In this document: one piece after another, positions 35,479 to 45,123 of the stretch
How positions within the stretch are numbered: position 1 is the first letter of the stretch
How the letters are laid out: each line of letters starts with the position of its first letter
NCBI GenBank assembly: GCA_020746105.1
Contig: CM036618.1
Location: 42,875,014-42,939,013 of the forward strand
Length of the DNA stretch: 64,000 nt
Source of the DNA: Trogon surrucura
Taxonomy: Eukaryota > Chordata > Aves > Trogoniformes > Trogonidae
Direction: 5' to 3'
Program-made: the position numbers and the translations under genes
Notes under the pieces: model-generated
Seen by the model: only the letters and a program-made list of their open reading frames with translations
Told to the model about the DNA's origin: nothing
Database searches by the model: none

Positions 35479-35919
35479 CTACCCAAGTCCTTCCACACAC
35501 CTTGCCACCCAGGGACCAGCTTGCCTCAGGGCACAGTTCAACACAGCTTCACCCAAAAGCTGTCTTCTCTTATACCGGGATGAGATCAGATTCCACAAAG
35601 CCCATAGTATTCCAATAGCATGAACTAGTAGTATTAAAGAGCTCATGTGAGGTTGAACACAGACCTTGGGAGTTTCCATAATAAAACCATGTGCATCAAT
35701 CCCAGGCAGGGAGACAGAGATGTATTCCTTTGTCTCTACAAGATAGTTCCCACAGCACAGCAGGTCTATCAACACCAAAGCAAAACATATAGCCATTGTT
35801 TGTACCATGTTCCCATGTTCCTTTACCCTCCTCACGAGATAGCTCCCCCAGCACAGTAAGGCTGTTAATGTCAGGGCAAAGCACATTACTATTATTTGTA
35901 TTAACATGTTCCCAAGCAC
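35479..35919 (-). CDS. 146-codon membrane-protein-like frame in the inserted segment
   Basis: An open frame of 146 codons lies wholly inside the leader-like insert. Hydrophobic stretches lie around residues 5-29, 40-61 and 93-113, separated by short basic or charged loops. The first two come from a duplicated DNA unit (35741-35814 and 35837-35913), so the membrane segments are copies of each other. No match to a retroviral gene product is recognised. It may be a leader open frame or simply stop-poor repeat DNA. Confidence 0.3.
   Translation of the reverse strand: MLGNMLIQIIVMCFALTLTALLCWGSYLVRRVKEHGNMVQTMAICFALVLIDLLCCGNYLVETKEYISVSLPGIDAHGFIMETPKVCVQPHMSSLILLVHAIGILWALWNLISSRYKRRQLLGEAVLNCALRQAGPWVARCVEGLG
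35741..35913 (-). repeat. direct repeat, two ~75-bp units, 96-bp period
   Basis: Unit 1 (35741-35814) and unit 2 (35837-35913) share AGATAG(T/C)TCCC(A/C)CAGCACAG, then CAAAGCA, and end ATGTTCCC. They differ by scattered substitutions and three extra bases in unit 2. Confidence 0.8.
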
Positions 35920-36030
35920 AGCAAAACAAAGAGATAAGCAGTGCCGCCAACAAACTCCGTGACCTGCACAGGAGCTTGTGACTTAATAACTACTCTAGCT
36001 ATAGCAGGCTCAGAACAAAACTGCTGTTGT

Positions 36031-36047
36031 CGAGCCCCACATTGGGA
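36031..36047 (-). other. primer-binding-site-like sequence (lysine tRNA type)
   Basis: On the minus strand the sequence reads TTCCCAATGTGGGGCTCG. It matches most of the lysine-tRNA primer-binding site used by betaretroviruses and ERVK elements (TGGCGCCCAACGTGGGGC), except at the first bases. It lies at the junction of the LTR promoter part with the inserted leader-like segment, not after a complete LTR. Confidence 0.6.
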
Positions 36048-36259
36048 AGTTCTTTTTCCTCACTTCTTAAATATGTTTTCACAGAGGTGTTCCCATCAAC
36101 ATTGATAGGCTCAGCCCTGGCTAGCAGTGGGTCCCTCTTTGGAGCCGGCTGGCATTGCCTCTGTTGGACCCAGGGGAAGTTTCTAGGAGCTTCTTGCAGA
36201 AGCCTTCCCTACAGCCCTCACACTACTGAAATCTGGCCAGGCAAACCCAATACAGTGCT

Positions 36260-38480
36260 CTTCTACTTGCAACCCTCCTTTAATAATTTATCCTTTTTGT
36301 ATCAGCTGATCTGAGGTCCCTGGGTGCTTTTCTCACTTTGTGCTGTTGGTAACTTTAGAAGAGATAACATTTTCTAGTAATGACTAATGGGAGATGCCCA
36401 GTTGGAGAAGACATTTTCTCATTCTAATAAGCATGTCTGTTACTTGGTTTTCTTTCTTCAATTTTGACTCCACTGTTTGTATATGATCCATCCTTGTTGA
36501 ATGGGCCAACCACAAAGACCACATATCCTCATTCTTACTTCTTGTTTGGACATCATCTACATTGCACTTGTGCAGTGAGGTTCCCAAATAACCTCTATTT
36601 ATTAAGGACTATATTTGTAACCCGGTGAGTTTGGATGTCCTTCCACAGAATTCTTGCTGTTTTTTTTTGAACAGTCTTTTAGAATAATGAAAACTAATAC
36701 CAGCATAGGGACTCCTTTAATGTTACCTAAATACAGGCAAGTCATGTTTTCATCTAAGCTTCATCTGTAGTCAGTAGGTGGAGAAACAGGTGTCACAGAG
36801 TAACTCATTTGGTCCTAAGAGAGGAGTCTAAGATAACTATGAGAAATTGTCCTCTGCAGTTACCCATGGTCCTTTCCTTGCACCTGGGGGAATTACAATG
36901 TCTTGTTTGCACAGCCTGATTTTAATGACGCATCAGGCCTATGCCTTCCCTATCTCCTTTACCTACACTGAGCAAATCCTCAGTGAACGTAATGGAGTTC
37001 CAAGACTGGAATCTCTGTTCTGGGTCCAGCTCCTCCTGTCTTGCCTGTGGTACACACCAGGTATCAGGCTTCTGAGACGTTTTTGGTGCTTTATTGCCTG
37101 AGCTAGGTCTGGAGACTAGAGCTGCACTTCGTTAAGAGAAAAGTATCTTTTACCTGTAAGTATTGCTACTTATGTTTTGTTCTTTGTTCAGAGCGCAGGT
37201 GTAGAGTATTAACAGTACATCTTCATCGTATGAACCAGAGCATTCCTGTTTCATCAGCCTCCTGTAGACAGACAGAGGGATACTGCACAATTCCCCCAGA
37301 TTCAGTCAACCATAATACCTCAAAATACAAACCTCCAAGTTCTTTTTTTTTTCTTAATATACACAGCCAAACCCTGAGAACTGAATATTAATGTATTAAC
37401 ACTAGTAGAAGAATTGTATGGCTAAACCTTAGCAGTGTATGAGTTGTGATTAAACATTTTCTGTTCAAATTCCTCAGTTCCAGAAATTTTCCATGTACTG
37501 ATAGTGTAAGAAGGTGAATTTGTCCTTGAGAGGTCGTAGTTATTCCCTCCAGACTTTACACATTTTTCTAGAACTCCTCTACGTTACACTACATTTGTTA
37601 TTTCAGTGTCGCAATGTATAGCATCAGCTCAGTTCAGTAAAGCTATTGAATTATAAGACTGGTTAATATAGTAAAATTTATACTGGCTTAATCACATTTA
37701 TTATCCCTGACAACAATGCAGATGTTCTGAATGCTAAGTGAATTTTTTATAAAGAATATAATTAATTTTTTTGGCCCTGTCCAAAAATGCTTAGTGGTCA
37801 GTTCTGCCACTGAAAATGTATTTAATAATATGTAAATCTGGCATTTTTGGAAGTAATTAAAAGTAAAGTTGCTGTAATTTTAAATTCAGCTAATATCTGC
37901 ATTGCTTCTTCCTAAAGTGGTACTAGGCTAAGTGCTTGAGCTAATCGATTTTTAAAAGGGTTTGGTTAGTGATCTCAGGGGAAATAAGGTAGGTTGTATG
38001 AAAACATATTAATTATAGAGCTTTCTCTTTTAATGATGCATGCCCTTTTTAGAGTACAATATATTGATGTAGTAACTTCTTCAACTTAAATCATCCAACA
38101 AACCTTTCTAGTTTTGTCTCATCTATCTTGATTGTTTGCTATATTTATTACAGAATGAAAATAAGACTTTAGATTTTTAATTATTAGCTATAAAGATTTC
38201 AGAGTAGCTCAATGAATTAATTTCTTTGTAGAAATTATACAACATCAGCAAATTTTTGCTGACTAGGAAATTTGTCTTTCTCGAAGATTAATATTGCTTT
38301 CCTGTTCAGTATGTCATATTTTGCTCTGGAGTGTACAGAAAGATTATTTGTGAAAAAGTCTTTACTCTGCTAATAATATTTTAATTAGTTTTAGAATGTG
38401 CCTGTTGCAGTCTGGTTTGAAGTGAATCAATATTTTAGGATTTTTTATTATTTTTTTTTTAAATGAGGGCACTGTGTTTA
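36260..38480. other. AT-rich unique DNA, no supported gene
   Basis: No supported gene. 37600-38460 is markedly AT-rich with few interruptions. It could be matrix-attachment-like or conserved noncoding DNA, but nothing definite is seen. Confidence 0.55.
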
Positions 38481-38712
38481 ATCACAGAATCACAGAATCA
38501 CAGAATGTCAGGGATTGGAAGGGACCTCGAAAGATCATCAACTCCAATCCCCCTGCCAGAGCAGGAACACCTAGATAATGCTACATAGGAACGTGTCCAG
38601 GCAGGTCTTGAATGTCTCCAGAGAAGGAGACTCCACAACCTCCCTGGACAGCCTGTTCCAGTGTTCCGTTACCCTTACTGAGAAGAAATTTCTTCTCGAG
38701 TTTAAGCGGAAC
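38481..38712 (-). mobile_element. CR1 LINE 3' tail, type A
   Basis: Three tail units (ATCACAGAATCACAGAATC...) precede GGGATTGGAAGGGACCTCGA and the reverse complement of the end of ORF2 (CCACAACCTCCCTGGACAGC). It is the same subfamily as the 30 and 49 kb copies, with a few more substitutions, and truncated to about 230 bp. Confidence 0.95.
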
Positions 38713-39543
38713 GATGAATGCTATGCCTAACTCCCAGATTGGAGTGCAATATCAAATTATCTGGCACAGAGAGGATGGGTTTTTACCTGCAGAATGCAAG
38801 GCAAGGCTGGAACTGCTTCCACGGAATAGGAGCAAAGTTGTTCCTGACAGACATGTCCTTCACTGGAGGAAGCTGACTGCTTGCAGTCACGGTGAGATAG
38901 AGCAGAAGCTGCTCTGCAGATGGAGGATGGGACATCGAGATTCAGCATGGGGACCACACGGGTGGTTAACGATGAGCTAAGCCTGCTGGTCTCAGCGTGA
39001 CACGATGCGCCGTGAGCCAGAGCGCTGAGGTGGAGCTGACTGCACCTTTCTCCTCCAGTGAGCGCAAAGGGCGTTGAGTATCTAAAAGCTTCAGTTGGCT
39101 GGAACACAGCTTTGAGTACAATAGCTTTGAAACTGAGATAATTCAAGTTTGCTACAAGAGGCCAAAAATGAAAAGATTTGAAAAGGATTGTTTCTCTTAA
39201 CCACTGCTGCTTGAAAGATCTACTTGAAGGAGTAAGGTCTTTTCCTCCAGATTTGCTCTCAATTTTAGTGGCACCCCGGGGTTACAGCAAACATTGTATA
39301 AAAACCTGGTCTTTGGTCTGACTCCTGGTTGTCTGTCTGCCCCTGCGGCTCAGGGTCTCTGTTTTCCCCACCCTGGGATTTAGAAGGTCAATGTGCTTGG
39401 GGGCAGACACCCACTCCCCTCCAGAGAGCTTTGTTTGACCCAGCAAGCGCTTCCTCACACAAATCAAATGGACAGCCTTCCCCTCTAGCTCCTTAATAAA
39501 GCACGAAATACAACTGTCAGTGAGACATGGACCAACAGATAAA
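38713..39543. other. intervening DNA with LTR-like signals
   Basis: No gene is supported. A TATAAAA box at 39297-39303 and an AATAAA at 39495-39500, about 200 bp apart, look like a retroviral LTR. The termini and target duplication could not be defined, so only a possible plus-strand LTR fragment is suggested. Frames at 38612-38980 and 38757-39146 have no recognised domain. Confidence 0.35.
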
Positions 39544-40054
39544 ATAGAATCATAGAGTCATTTAGATTGGAAAAGATTTTAAGATCATTGAGTCCAAATA
39601 TAAACGTAATGCTGTCACTAAACTATGTCACTAAGCACCACACCTACATGTCTTTTAATTACCTCCAGGGATGGTGACTCAACCACTTCCCTTGGCAACC
39701 TGTTCCAGTACTTTTCTGTGAAGAAGTTTTTCCTAATATCCAATCTAAACCTCCCTTGGTGCAACTTGATGCCATTTCCTCTTGTCCTATTTCTTGTCAC
39801 TTTGGAGAAGAGACCAACACCCACCTCACTACAGCCTCCTTTCAGGTAGTTGTAGAGAGTGATAAGGTCTCACCTCAGATTCCTTTAGTCCAGGCTCAGC
39901 AACCCCAGTTCCCTCAGCTGCTCCTCATAAGACTTGTTCTTGAATCCCTTCACCAGCTTTATTGCTCTTCTCTGGACACGCTCCAGCACCTCAGTGTCTT
40001 TCTTCTAACAAGGGGCCCATACTGAACACAGGGTTTTAGGTGTGGCCTCACATA
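39544..40054 (-). mobile_element. CR1 LINE 3' fragment, type C
   Basis: The tail (ATAGAATCATAGAGTCATTT, then GGAAAAGATTTTAAGATCAT) is followed by about 450 bp of reverse-complement C-terminal ORF2 (CAGGGATGGTGACTCAACCA, TTTTTCCTAATATCCAATCT, CTCATAAGACTTGTTCTTGA). Frames are broken by substitutions and small indels. It ends abruptly within the coding region after GGTGTGGCCTCAC. Confidence 0.95.
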
Positions 40055-43000
40055 TAGGGACCAGCTTTTATATTTTGTGTAATAGATGCTGCAATAAGGA
40101 TTGAAGGATGTCTTTTGGTAGTACTGTTTCCTCAAACTAACTCACTAAAGTAAGATTCCCTGACATTTTTTTTGTGTGTTGGAGACAGTTCAAAGAGGAT
40201 GTTGGTTTATGAGTATCACCGCTGCTAAGTGTGATCCTGTGCTGTTTTTATGACCAATGAAACCACTACTTACAGATGTAAGACAATATTAGGAAGACAT
40301 TTCAAATATTTTTAATTATCCTTGCAACTAAGAAAGAGGATCTCATGTCATGGGATAGGTCAAATTCTTCACAGATCATCAGAGAATGTAGCTTTCAGCT
40401 AAAAGAAAATTATTGAGTGAGCACTCATATTTGACTATCCTTGTCTAAGAGATATGAGAATTACAAGTATTTCGGTTACTGATTAGACAATAGAGTTTTG
40501 TTTATGTTCAGACAATCAAACTCTTGACATATTTGCCTGAGCTTAGTAACGTGGTGTTTGGAGAGTGGAGTACCTGGAACATATCTGGAGATGCCCATAT
40601 TATCAGCTTCACTTTTAATGTCGGAATGTGGATGACAAGAAATTGCGTTTCAGAAGATGGTTGTGTTAATTTGTCAGCACAGGAGATCCTGTGCCTCCTT
40701 TCCCCATTGCACTCTGGCTGCATGATCCTGTCTGCTTTCTTTTGTTGCCTCTGAAGCCAATCTGACCCCTTGATGAGACATTTCAGCTTATTCAACAGGC
40801 AGAAAATTATCTCCCTTTTTTGCTTGCTGAGTGAACTGAATTGACTCATCAAACTGTTGGAGCTAGCACAAAGGAAGCGGTAAGTACACACAGCTGGGAG
40901 GAGAAAGAGGGGAAAGCTGAACCATATTTTTAGTGGTAGGAAGCTGTTAGGCCAGCTCAGCACTCTTGTAAAAACTCATTCTCGATGAAGAACTCCTGTG
41001 TCATATTCATTCTGCCTTTGGTCTGGTGAAACCTGAATATGTTGGCTGCTAAGGCTGGTGATCCTGCAGAAATATTTGCCAGAAAAAAAAGGTTGTTTGA
41101 TTTAAGTGAGTCCCTTGGTGCAGATGTCATTGGCAATGAATATTGATGGATCGGAGCTAATTACGAAATTTTAGTGCATAACCTTTTAGCTCATATATGT
41201 ATTTTGATAAATATAAAACTGCCTATAGTTTGTTGACTCTTGCAACAGATTTTCCCATTTGCACTTCAAAAACATTCACGGAACTCCAGAAGTTTTTGTT
41301 AAAATTACAGATGTATCCACTTACTATATCTGTTAGTCACATGAACAGGATGGGAATGCCTCTAAATCTGCAATTCTAAATAGTCTGAGACTTACTGAAG
41401 AGAATGCTTACTGGAAAAATATAAAGCCACAGAGAAGTGAGCCTATTCGAGAGATTTATTTTTGTCACTACAGATGAATGCTGGTGGTTATGTCAGGATT
41501 TTCAAGTTTTACTGTCTTCAGCAGCCACCTTAAAAAAAAAAAAAGAAAAAGCAGGCAGATTTTCAAAAATAAACCAGCTCCTGTCTAGGCATTAAAGAAA
41601 GGGACAAATTTTTGAAATTGCATTCAATACCCTCACATACGGTTCTTCCGGACAGTTTTCAAACATGGTCAATGCTAAGATTTCAAGTTATTCAGAAAAC
41701 CTGGCTTAAGCTCTCCATGCTGAGCAGCCTCCACACAGAAGTAGGGCAGAATTGACTACCTGTTTACCACAATAGAACAAATGATATATCCAGATTCAGG
41801 CTATAATAGTTCAAAACAATAAAAAAAGAGAAGACTTAGATGACCTTCAGTGAAATGTTTCATTTCCTTGAAAGGAACTCAAAGAATGACAAAGCAACAA
41901 AGATCAAATCATGGATCAAAGACAGGTCTTTTAAGACTTTTTTTAAGTTCAGTCCCAAGAGGACATTCACAGAAAAATACTTCTCTTTGTAGATGGATTT
42001 CACCTGACCAACTGGGCTACTTCTGACTTGCAAAAATGTTAGAAAGGGTTTTGAAACTGTAAAATGACAGAATATGACTCTGAGAAACTTAGATAATCTT
42101 TATACAAGATTACTCTTAATGTGATAATTTATTAGAAGTTTCTCATGTGAATAAATAAATAGCGGGAAGTGGGGGGGGGAAAAAAAAAAGGAAAACCAAC
42201 TATTAATAGGCAAGCACTGGGTTGAGAGTGGCCACAAAAGCATATGTGAAACAGGAACACACGGGGTGTGGGGCAAAAAATGGAGGCATTAGAACTGCTA
42301 ATGTACAGAAGTAACCTGCATATCACAGAGAGAAAAGTGGTGGCCATGGCTGGAAGAGTGAAAGATTTGAAAGGTCTACATGATTAGAAAAGTCAGAATT
42401 AAAGAAATTACCTGCACTCAGTATTTAACCATGTGATAAACTAAATGAAGAAAAAAGCCAAAAAGCAAACAGCAAATGCAGTGAATAAAACAATCTCAGA
42501 GTCAAAATTACTTTGAAGAAAGATGATAAAAGCCATAGTATTAGGAATGGACCATGAAGACTGAATTTTATGTTAGCTGTGGATTCAGTTTTAATTTTAG
42601 AAACATAAATAGCACTAGAAATATATTTATTTACCTAAATCTTATTTTATTCTGGATAAACTAGAGAACAAAAGCTGTGAAAGTTCATCACTACCTTATT
42701 TCTTTGAGTGGTCTTCCTAATTTTTTCCTGAATAGTCACTGAACCAGAAAATACTGATGCTACTTTAAGCTTCATTTTGCATGAAGGGAAGATGACTGAG
42801 AAAAGAGTATAATAGAAAATTAATTTGAATTGAAGGTCCCTGTTGCCTTTCAGTGTGAATGAAAGGATAGACAAAGGAAAGTCTGCAGAGTTCTCAGCCT
42901 GAATGGGAGAAAAGTTCTTTCAATGAAGGAGATTTGGTCAAGGAGAACATGAGTGTGAAATATTCATAGACTTGTCTGTGGAGGAAACTGGGAAATAAAT

Positions 43001-43122
43001 CAAAGATGGAAAATGAGTTTAGAAGTTTGGATAAGAATCTATGTTAATATTCACTGTCGGGGTACCCTAGAAATGTCAAATGGCCAGTATGGAACCATGG
43101 ACTCATAGTGCCAACTAGTCCA
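40055..43122. other. unique DNA, no supported gene
   Basis: No supported gene. Frames at 40508-40963 (minus, 151 codons) and 40524-40754 (plus) overlap each other and show no recognised domain. A G9A10 tract lies at 42171-42189. Confidence 0.5.
42171..42189. repeat. G9A10 homopolymer pair
   Basis: Nine G are followed directly by ten A. Confidence 0.9.
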
Positions 43123-43406
43123 ATCATAGAATCATAGAATGGCCTAGGCTGGAAGGGACCTTAGAGATCATTTAATCCAACCTCCCTGTCACGGGCAGGG
43201 ACGCCTCTCAACTAGATCAGGCAACACATGGGGACAATCTGCTCTCACAGCATGATCAACTAGGGCAGGGTGGTCAGAACCTTGTGTGGTCATATGTCCA
43301 GGGTCAGAGATACCATAACCTCTCTGGGCAACACTTACAGCAATTTTCTCTCTTTGCCTTCTTTTCTTAAGGCTAAGCAAACCCAGTTCTCTGTTCCCTC
43401 TTCTAC
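43123..43406 (-). mobile_element. CR1 LINE 3' fragment, type B
   Basis: The tail ATCATAGAATCATAGAATGG is followed by CCTAGGCTGGAAGGGACCTT and CTCAACTAGATCAGGCAACA, matching the 54 kb copy. The C-terminal coding part is shortened and rearranged (43220-43400). It ends where a second CR1 tail begins. Confidence 0.9.
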
Positions 43407-43488
43407 ATAGAATCACTGATTCATAGAATGGTTTTGGTTGGAAGTGACCTTAGAGATCATCTAGTTTCAACCTGCCTGCCATGGACAG
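43407..43488 (-). mobile_element. second CR1 tail, abutting the first
   Basis: CATAGAATCACTGATTCATA followed by GAATGGTTTTGGTTGGAAGT and GATCATCTAGTTTCAACC is another CR1 3' end of different subtype in the same orientation. The 43123-43406 element appears to have stopped in, or inserted next to, this tail. Confidence 0.85.
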
Positions 43489-44497
43489 GAATAGGCGACT
43501 AAAAAAAATAGCCTGCAAAGAAAGAGATCTTGGAGCTCAGAAAACATAAGGATAAAACACAGATTTCCTAATGTCAAGCTGAAGTAAACCTTTCAAAGTG
43601 TATTGGAAAAAAATGGTTGGAGGTTATTAATTTAACTGCATATGGAGATGAGCAAGAAAAAATAGGATCAAGGCTTAGCAGGCACAATGAGGACACTAAG
43701 ATTACAAAAATCTAATGCTATGCTGCTAAAGTCAGTTTAATATTCTGTTTTATTTGTTTGTAAAGATAACCTAGTGTAGCTACAGTGTTGGATAAGTAAA
43801 AGGAATTGTATATGGAATGGACTTTTGCATTTTCAAAGAGAAAAGAATGGATAATTTCAAGGCAACAGATAACTGTTATTGCAGAATTATGAGAAGACCA
43901 ACCCACAAAAACACAGATCCAATATCAAAGTTTTGGATGGTTTTCTTGATTTTGAAGTGTTTCTATAGTAGGTGAGGAAAAGCAACCAGAGAAACCTGTT
44001 AGCTAAGTACTTTATAAAATTCGGAACATGTTGTGAGAGAAAGAATAATTGAGAACATCAAAACAAATGAGAAACTGGATAATATGTCACAAAATTTTAC
44101 CAGAATAGAAATCTGCAAGCCTATCCTCTCACCTTCTTTAGTATAATGAATTATTTTCTAGGCACAGGAAATACAGTATACCTAACAAATCAGAATTGAA
44201 GTAAAATGGTATATGAATTTCCTGTTAAATAAACCTGAAAATAATGATGGTAAAAAACCCTCAGCCTGTCAGGAGATGAACTGACTGAAAAAGGAGATTG
44301 ACATGTTTGTGATATAGGGTAGAGAGAATTTACTGTTACTCTTCCTCTGGAGAAACTATTGGAATGTATCTCCTTTCATTAATGTCTGCATAAAGGCTCA
44401 ACATTTAGAACACAAATGAACTTTGATGATGCCATAAATTGAGGAGGCATCATTAATGCAGAAGAGGATAATAATATGACTGGTAAGACTGGGTGAC
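43489..44497. other. unique AT-rich DNA, no supported gene
   Basis: Nothing recognisable beyond short chance frames. Confidence 0.6.
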
Positions 44498-45118
44498 TGT
44501 TGTTGTTTAACCTCAGTCGTCAGTTCGACCCCATAGAAGCACTCGCACGCTACCCTCCTACCCCACCCTGCTCCTCCCGTCCGTGGGGTGAGGAAGAGAA
44601 TTGAAAAAGTAAAAATGAGAAAACTCATAGGTTCAGACAAAGACAGTTTAATAGGTAAAGCAAGAGCCACTTGCACCAGCAAAACACAGTAAAGACTTCG
44701 TTCTCTGCTTCCTCTCGGCAGGCAGATGTGCAGCCATCTCTAGGAGAGCAGGGCTCTGTCACATGAAACAGTTACTTGGGAAGACAAATGCCATCACTCC
44801 AAACATCCCTCCTGCTTCCTTCTTCTTCCCTCAGATTTATATGCTGAGCATGACATCATATGGTATGGGATATCCCTTTGGTCTGTTGGGGTCAGCTGTC
44901 CCATCTGTGTTCCCTGCCAACTCCTTGGGCACTCCCAGCCTACTTACTGATGAGGTGTTGTGAGGAGCAGAAAAGATCTTGACTCTGTGAAAGAACCACT
45001 CAGCAATGGCTAAAATATCTCTGCGCTATCAACACTGTTCTCAGCAAAAATCCAAAACATAGCCCCATACTAACTACTATGATGAAAATTAACTTTATCC
45101 CAGCCAAAAACCAGCACA
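44498..45118 (-). mobile_element. solo LTR of a common avian endogenous retrovirus
   Basis: The minus strand begins TGTGCTGGTTTTTGGCTGGG and ends GGTTAAACAACAACA. It has a TATA box (CATATAAAT) at about 44845-44836, an ATTAAA polyadenylation signal at 44652-44647, and a CRE-like TGATGTCA at about 44858-44851 upstream of TATA. The flanks GTGAC (44493-44497) and ATGAC (45119-45123) match at four of five bases, consistent with a 5-bp target duplication. The sequence is of a type found many times in bird genomes. No internal genes are present. The 94- and 66-codon frames inside it are incidental. Confidence 0.85.
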
Positions 45119-45123
45119 ATGAC

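Larger units (their letters stand above)
34359..36254 (-). mobile_element. solo LTR interrupted by retroviral-leader-like DNA
   Basis: The whole unit runs from TGTAGTGG to AATACA and is flanked by identical 5-bp duplications (GTGCT at 34354-34358 and 36255-36259). On the minus strand it starts TGTATTGGG and ends CACTACA, the expected TG...CA termini. A TATTTAA promoter-like box lies at 36074-36068 and an AATAAA signal at 34546-34541. The outer parts (36254-36049 and about 35240-34359) resemble one long LTR that recurs in bird genomes. The middle 0.8 kb (about 35240-36048) is foreign to it and resembles the 5' leader of another endogenous retrovirus. No second LTR and no gag, pol or env genes are present. 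Family names were not assigned. Confidence 0.75.

Noticed and set aside
40508-40963. 151-codon minus-strand frame
   Set aside because: No recognised domain or splice context, and it overlaps an open frame on the other strand.
44763-44963. 66-codon frame with LTR promoter region
   Set aside because: It lies inside the LTR, antisense to it, and has no protein features.
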